A stretch of DNA of 64,000 nt from Rhabdothermincola sp037478855 (GTDB taxonomy: Bacteria > Actinomycetota > Acidimicrobiia > Acidimicrobiales > Acidimicrobilacustridaceae), in the NCBI GenBank assembly GCA_037478855.1, contig JBBFLY010000001.1, forward strand, positions 47,904-111,903. The letters run 5' to 3'. The position numbers and the translations under genes are program-made. This document shows positions 60,183-64,000 of the stretch, one piece after another; position 1 is the stretch's first letter; each line of letters opens with the position of its first letter. Under the pieces are notes generated by a model that saw only the letters and a program-made list of their open reading frames with translations, searched no databases and was not told the origin of the DNA.

Positions 60183-61076
60183 ATGGCCCGACCTCTGGCG
60201 CTCGCGATCGACATCGGAGGCACGAAGATCGCTGCTGGTCTGGTCGACCGCTCCGGCGCACTCATCCGTCGCGAGCAGACGGCCACCGCGGGACACGCAG
60301 ACGGCGACGCCCTGTTCGCCACGGTCGTGGACCTGCTCGATCGCCTCGCCTGGACCGATGACCGTGAGGACGTGGTCGTCTGCGGTGTGGGATGCGGTGG
60401 CCCGATGACCCCGGGTGGAGCGGCGGTCTCGCCGGTCAACATCCCGGTCTGGCGGGACTTCCCCCTGAGGGAGCGGCTGGCGGCCGCCACCGGTCTCGAG
60501 GTCCACATCGACAACGATGCGAAGGCGCTCGCGCTGGCGGAGGGGTGGCTGGGAGCGGCCGTAGGGGTCGCCAACTTCCTCGGCATGGTGGTCTCGACCG
60601 GGGTTGGCGGCGGGATCGTGCTCGAGGGCCGCCTTCTCGGGGGAGAGAGCGGCAACGCCGGCCACATCGGCCACGTCAACGTCGAACCGGAGGGTCATCG
60701 CTGCGGGTGTGGGGCGCGTGGCTGTCTCGAAGCGGAGGCGTCGGGCACGGCCATCGCCGCGATCACCGGCCGTCCCCCCTCCGAGGCGAGCCCGGAGGTG
60801 ATCGCGCGCACGGGCACCTACGTGGGTCGCGCGGTCGCATCCGTCGCCAACCTGCTCGATCTGCGCCTCGCCGTGGTTGGCGGATCGGTGGCCCTCGGCT
60901 TCGGGGAGCCGTTCTTCGCTGCTGCGCAGCAGGAGCTCGAGCGTCGGGCCAGGCTGGCGTTCGCCGCGGGTGCTCGGATCGTCCCCGCACAGCTCGGCGA
61001 CGCGGGGCCGCTCGTGGGTGCCGCGGCGGTTGGATGGGCGGCGATCGGGCACGACGTCGGGGTGGTCACCAGTTGA
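60183..61076 (+). CDS. ROK-family sugar kinase (second paralogue)
   Basis: A 297-residue ROK kinase: AIDIGGTKIAAGLVDRSG phosphate loop, VHIDNDAKALALAEGWLG catalytic region, STGVGGGIVLEG, and the zinc motif HRCGCGARGCLEAEASG. It is shorter than the ROK protein at 34999-35976 and distinct in sequence. Glucose or another hexose is the likely substrate. Promoter hexamer and ATG agree on the start. Monocistronic by spacing. Confidence 0.88.
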   Translation: MARPLALAIDIGGTKIAAGLVDRSGALIRREQTATAGHADGDALFATVVDLLDRLAWTDDREDVVVCGVGCGGPMTPGGAAVSPVNIPVWRDFPLRERLAAATGLEVHIDNDAKALALAEGWLGAAVGVANFLGMVVSTGVGGGIVLEGRLLGGESGNAGHIGHVNVEPEGHRCGCGARGCLEAEASGTAIAAITGRPPSEASPEVIARTGTYVGRAVASVANLLDLRLAVVGGSVALGFGEPFFAAAQQELERRARLAFAAGARIVPAQLGDAGPLVGAAAVGWAAIGHDVGVVTS

Positions 61077-61102
61077 CCGGGTCCCCGCGCGCGGACCGCC
61101 GA

Positions 61103-61108
61103 TAGGGT
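61103..61108 (+). promoter_or_regulatory. -10-like TAGGGT before the 89-residue gene
   Basis: Ends eight bases before ATG 61117. Confidence 0.45.
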
Positions 61109-61116
61109 CCGCAAGT

Positions 61117-61386
61117 ATGCACGAGGGTTCGAGCTCGTGGTGGCTGCTGCGTGCCGGTCTGGCGCTGGCCCGCCATCCCTCGCTCTGGGCCACCGCCCTG
61201 CGGCAGATCCTCGTGCTCGCGCGTCCCGGGTGGTGGCGCACCCGACCGTTCCTGCCGCTGCCCGACCCCGCCTACCTGCGGTTCCGCGTGCAGACCGCGT
61301 ACGGCGATCCGCACCGGGAGCCGGAGCCGGCCGACGTCATCACCTACCTGCACTGGTGTCGCTCGTGGCGCCAGCTCGAGCGGTAG
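61117..61386 (+). CDS. Small basic protein of unknown function
   Basis: An 89-residue protein rich in Trp and Arg (WWLLRAGLALARHPSLW, RPGWWRTRPFLPLPDPAYL), ending in DVITYLHWCRSWRQLER. A possible peripheral membrane protein. No family recognised. ATG 61117 is chosen by the TAGGGT element and the clean protein-like composition downstream of it. Confidence 0.62.
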   Translation: MHEGSSSWWLLRAGLALARHPSLWATALRQILVLARPGWWRTRPFLPLPDPAYLRFRVQTAYGDPHREPEPADVITYLHWCRSWRQLER

Positions 61387-61413
61387 CGGGCGTCACCCGA
61401 CAGGCTGATTGGG

Positions 61414-61419
61414 TACCCT
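61414..61419 (+). promoter_or_regulatory. -10-like TACCCT before the HNH gene
   Basis: Ends eight bases before ATG 61428. Confidence 0.45.
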
Positions 61420-61427
61420 GCCCGGGC

Positions 61428-61937
61428 ATGAGCCGGGCGCTCGTGCTGAACGCGTCCTACGAGCCGCTGTCGGTCGTCTCGGCCCGTCGGGCGGTCGTGC
61501 TCGTGCTGAGCGGGAAGGCCGAGGTCGTGCACGCCGCCGACCGGGTGATGCGCTCGGAGCGTCTGGTGCTGACGGTACCGAGCGTGGTGCGGCTGCGCAG
61601 CTACGTTCGGGTGCCGTACCGGCGCGCGGCCGCGTTGAGCAGGAGGGGGGTGTTCCTGCGCGACGGCGGCCTCTGCCAGTACTGCGGTCGGAAGGCCGAC
61701 AGCATCGATCACGTGGTCCCCCGCAGTCGTGGTGGTCGCCATACGTGGGACAACGTCGTGGCCGCCTGCGCTCGTTGCAACAGCGCCAAGCGCGACCGGC
61801 TGCTCGAGGAGACCTCCATGCGCCTCCGCCGACGTCCGCAGGCGCCGTCGCACCTGAGCTGGGTGGCGGTGGCCGTGTCGCGCGTCCCGGACGACTGGAC
61901 CCGCTACCTCGGCGTGACCGGGGCCATCCCCGCCTGA
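61428..61937 (+). CDS. HNH endonuclease domain protein
   Basis: A 169-residue protein with an N-terminal region typical of actinobacterial HNH proteins (SRALVLNASYEPLSVVSARR) and a zinc-stabilised HNH core: CQYCGRKADSIDHVVPRSRG then NVVAACARCNSAKRDR. The two CxxC pairs and the DHVVP histidine are intact. Not linked to a mobile element or restriction system here, so it is likely a housekeeping nuclease. Longer upstream frames overlap the previous gene and are rejected. Confidence 0.88.
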   Translation: MSRALVLNASYEPLSVVSARRAVVLVLSGKAEVVHAADRVMRSERLVLTVPSVVRLRSYVRVPYRRAAALSRRGVFLRDGGLCQYCGRKADSIDHVVPRSRGGRHTWDNVVAACARCNSAKRDRLLEETSMRLRRRPQAPSHLSWVAVAVSRVPDDWTRYLGVTGAIPA

Positions 61938-61941
61938 GCGC

Positions 61942-63039
61942 GTGCAGACGCCGTCTCCCACCAACCGGGGTGTCGCTCGGATCGAGCTGGTCCTGGTGCG
62001 GCTGCCGTTGCGGGCCCCGTTCGTCTCGGCACACGGCGTGGAGACGGTTCGCGAGGTGAGCATCGTCCGGGTTGTCGGCCAGGACGGCACCGAGGGCTGG
62101 GGGGAGTGCTCCTCGCTCAGCACGCCCGGATACGCGACCGAGTGCAGCGGGGACTCGTGGCGTGTGCTGTGCGAGCAGATCGCGCCGGCGCTGCTCGCCG
62201 GCGACGACTGGCGGGACACCTCCCGGCCGATGGCGAGCGCGGCGGTGGAGACGGCGCTGGTCGACCTGGAGTGCCGTGCCCGTCACGAGTCCCTGTCCCG
62301 CCACCTCGGTGGGACCCGGAGCGTGGTCGAGGCCTGTGCGGTGATCGGGATCACCCAGACCGTCGATGAGCTGCTCGCCGCAACGGCGCGGATCGTGGAG
62401 GACGGCTATCGGCACCTCAAGTTGAAGATCCGCCCCGGTTGGGACCTGGTGCCGTTGCGTGCCGTGCGTGACGCGTTCCCGCAGGTGACGCTGGCGGCGG
62501 ACGCGAACGGCTCCTATGACCGGATCGAGGCCTTCCCGGCGACCGGGATCGACGCGCTGTCGATCGCCTACGTCGAGCAGCCGTTCCCACCCGGGCGCAT
62601 GGATCTCGCGGTGGCTCTCGGCGGGGTGGCGGAGACGCCGGTCGCACTCGACGAGAGCATCGGGTCGCCGGACGCGGCTCGGCGGGCGATCGCGATCGGC
62701 GCGGCGGGGGTGATCAACGTGAAGCCCGCACGCGTGGGGGGGATCGGGGAGGCCTGTCGGATCTGTGCGATCGCGGCGGACGCGGGGGTGCCGACCTTCG
62801 TGGGTGGGATGCTCGAGACGGGGGTCGGTCGGGCTGCGGCGCTCGCTGTCGCAAGCTTGCCGGCGTGCTCGTTGCCCACCGATCTCGGTCCGTCGCGTCG
62901 CTACTTCGAGCGGGATCTCACCGAGCCGATCGAGCTGCGTGGCGGGTCGATCCCGGTGCCGGGCGGTGAGGGGATCGGGGTGGTGCCGGCACCGGAGCGT
63001 CTCGACGCACTCGCGGTCGAGCGGAGGGTGCTCGGGTGA
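61942..63039 (+). CDS. menC: o-Succinylbenzoate synthase / N-acylamino acid racemase family enolase
   Basis: A 365-residue muconate-lactonising-like enolase. Metal and catalytic residues are present: HLKLKIRPGWD (K-x-K), LAADANGSYD, AYVEQPFPPG, VALDESIGS, INVKPARVGGIGEA and GGMLETGVGRAAALAVA. The last motif is shared by o-succinylbenzoate synthase (menaquinone pathway) and N-acylamino acid racemase, which cannot be told apart by sequence. The MenC function is preferred because it is universal in menaquinone makers. Starts at GTG 61942, five bases after the HNH stop, and overlaps the next gene by four. Confidence 0.82.
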   Translation: MQTPSPTNRGVARIELVLVRLPLRAPFVSAHGVETVREVSIVRVVGQDGTEGWGECSSLSTPGYATECSGDSWRVLCEQIAPALLAGDDWRDTSRPMASAAVETALVDLECRARHESLSRHLGGTRSVVEACAVIGITQTVDELLAATARIVEDGYRHLKLKIRPGWDLVPLRAVRDAFPQVTLAADANGSYDRIEAFPATGIDALSIAYVEQPFPPGRMDLAVALGGVAETPVALDESIGSPDAARRAIAIGAAGVINVKPARVGGIGEACRICAIAADAGVPTFVGGMLETGVGRAAALAVASLPACSLPTDLGPSRRYFERDLTEPIELRGGSIPVPGGEGIGVVPAPERLDALAVERRVLG

Positions 63040-63707
63040 GGCGGGGCTGGGTGGTGCACCGGGCTTCTGATCGCGCGTCGGTGCTGCACGGCCGGGACCT
63101 CGACCCGGGCTGCGGGAGGTCGGTGTGGGTGCTTGAAGCGGTCGCGCCCGCGCTGGTGCTCGGCAGCACGCAGCGCGACGACGTGGTCGACCTCCGCGCG
63201 GCGCAGCGGCTCGGCGTCGAGGTGGTCCGGCGACGCAGCGGTGGCGGTGCGGTCCTGCTCGTCCCGGGCGAGCACGTCTGGATCGACGTCCTGATCCCCG
63301 CCGGGGACCCCCTCTGGTGCGACGACGTTGTCTCCTCGTTCGGGTGGCTGGGTGCCGCGTGGTGTCGGGCGCTGGCGGCGCTGGGGCTCGGGGGCGCGCA
63401 GGTGACCGGGAGTCTCACCTGTCGCACCCGGGTGGGTCGGTTGGTGTGCTTCGCGGGCCTGGCCCCTGGCGAGGTCGCGCTGGGGGAGGCGAAGCTCGTC
63501 GGGCTCTCACAGCGACGAACCAGAGCTGGCGCGCGCTTCCAGTGCCTGGTCCACGGCCGCTGGCGCCGTGACTGGTACGAGGAGCTGTTGGCCCCCGGCC
63601 TCTCCCGGGTGGCCGATCCCGACGCGTTGGCGGGCCTCGCGGTCGCGACGGTCGAGCCAGGGCCGCAGCGGGTCGTCGACACGCTCGTCGCCTGCCTTCC
63701 CCGCTGA
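63036..63707 (+). CDS. Lipoate-protein ligase A / BPL-LplA family protein
   Basis: A 223-residue protein of the biotin/lipoate ligase fold. The key RRRSGGGAVLLVPGEHVWID corresponds to the lipoate-loop RRxSGGGAVxHD but lacks the usual HD, and GEAKLVGLSQRRTRAGARFQ holds the catalytic Lys region. The C-terminal accessory domain is absent. It may attach or transfer an octanoyl/lipoyl group. It is coupled to the menC-like gene by a GTGA overlap, which is an unexpected partnership. Confidence 0.72.
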   Translation: MRRGWVVHRASDRASVLHGRDLDPGCGRSVWVLEAVAPALVLGSTQRDDVVDLRAAQRLGVEVVRRRSGGGAVLLVPGEHVWIDVLIPAGDPLWCDDVVSSFGWLGAAWCRALAALGLGGAQVTGSLTCRTRVGRLVCFAGLAPGEVALGEAKLVGLSQRRTRAGARFQCLVHGRWRRDWYEELLAPGLSRVADPDALAGLAVATVEPGPQRVVDTLVACLPR

Positions 63708-64000
63708 GCGGCGTCGCGCCACCAGCGACGGCTCCCCACCACGCGCCCGGTGCGGGCCTGCGGCGGAGTCCGGCTCGCGTCCGGGTCTGCCCGCCTGCTG
63801 CGGTCCCCGGGTGTCGCACGGGCATCACCGCAGCGCTGGTCGCGCAGGGTTGGCAGCAGGCGCGTTCCCCGGATGTCGCGCAGGCAGCACCCGCCGTATC
63901 GGTGTGGCTCGCGCTGGTTGACCGGGCCACGCCCGCTGACGTGGTGTAGGAGGACCACCGCGTCAACCTCTTGGTTGTTGTTCTAGCCGGCTGCTTCGAG
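63708..64000. other. Non-coding tail of the window, no feature recognised
   Basis: No frame in this stretch has a convincing start, composition or homology. The last 40 bases become AT-richer (TCAACCTCTTGGTTGTTGTT), which may mark a promoter just beyond the window. Confidence 0.4.

Overview
This 64 kb window is a chromosomal segment of a high-GC Actinomycetota bacterium. The evidence is a WhiB-like protein, an MtrA/MtrB/GerMN-lipoprotein two-component operon, a PimB'-type mannosyltransferase, a DUF3040 protein, a bacterial class A RNase P RNA, and heavy use of GTG and TTG starts. Several traits would suit the class Acidimicrobiia: a GerMN lipoprotein much shorter than mycobacterial LpqB, many exported ferritin-like and cupredoxin proteins, and many apparently leaderless genes. 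That placement is inference, not proof. There are no insertion sequences, prophages, CRISPR arrays or tRNA genes that I can see. An 18-base run of N at 16703-16720 is an assembly gap inside glpD.

Layout. (1) 1-10419, plus strand: a tightly overlapping cobalamin operon. It holds the cobalt ECF importer (cbiN partial, cbiQ, cbiO), cobyric acid synthase, a FhuF-like ferric reductase homologue, CobN, a fused AAA+/VWA chelatase subunit and the corrinoid adenosyltransferase. The RNase P RNA gene rnpB lies convergent to it. (2) 11020-18237, minus strand: glpD, an alkyl-DHAP-synthase-like flavoprotein, a small membrane protein, a FGGY kinase with altered substrate residues, then an exported cupredoxin and two exported ferritin-like proteins. 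(3) 18396-21318, plus: Fur-family regulator, rubrerythrin, GlpC/HdrD-like Fe-S protein and DUF3501, a peroxide/iron stress operon. (4) 21477-29588: WhiB-like regulator, trpD, a DnaQ/UvrC-like fusion nuclease, a zinc ribbon plus NYN-domain pair, queG and a PimB'-like glycosyltransferase. (5) 29617-34897: an SRPBCC protein, an ArsA/Get3-like ATPase, an 85-residue protein, an SMC-like coiled-coil protein with a degenerate P-loop, and a bacterial eRF1-like protein. (6) 34999-44651: ROK kinase, aminotransferase, autoregulated TetR repressor, ACT protein, canonical glycerol kinase, PhoD phosphatase, probable PPi-dependent phosphofructokinase and an acyl-CoA synthetase. (7) 44684-55475: GerMN lipoprotein/MtrB/MtrA, inositol monophosphatase, threonine aldolase, polyprenol-phosphate mannose synthase-like GT2, RodZ-like protein, cupredoxin plus NosD-like lipoprotein, NUDIX, CBS and DUF3040 proteins. 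(8) 55532-63707: the MoxR / DUF58 / transglutaminase operon, a second ROK kinase, an HNH endonuclease, a MenC-like enolase and a lipoate-ligase-like protein.

How the parts connect. The cobalamin operon couples cobalt import to chelation and adenosylation, and QueG elsewhere in the window is a cobalamin-dependent enzyme. Two glycerol-linked modules occur: a canonical glpK, and a glpD operon whose FGGY kinase has probably changed substrate. Across the window, more than twenty genes carry a TANNNT-like hexamer 6-8 nt upstream of the start codon and no Shine-Dalgarno sequence. This is the pattern expected of leaderless transcription, and it resolves several ambiguous start codons.
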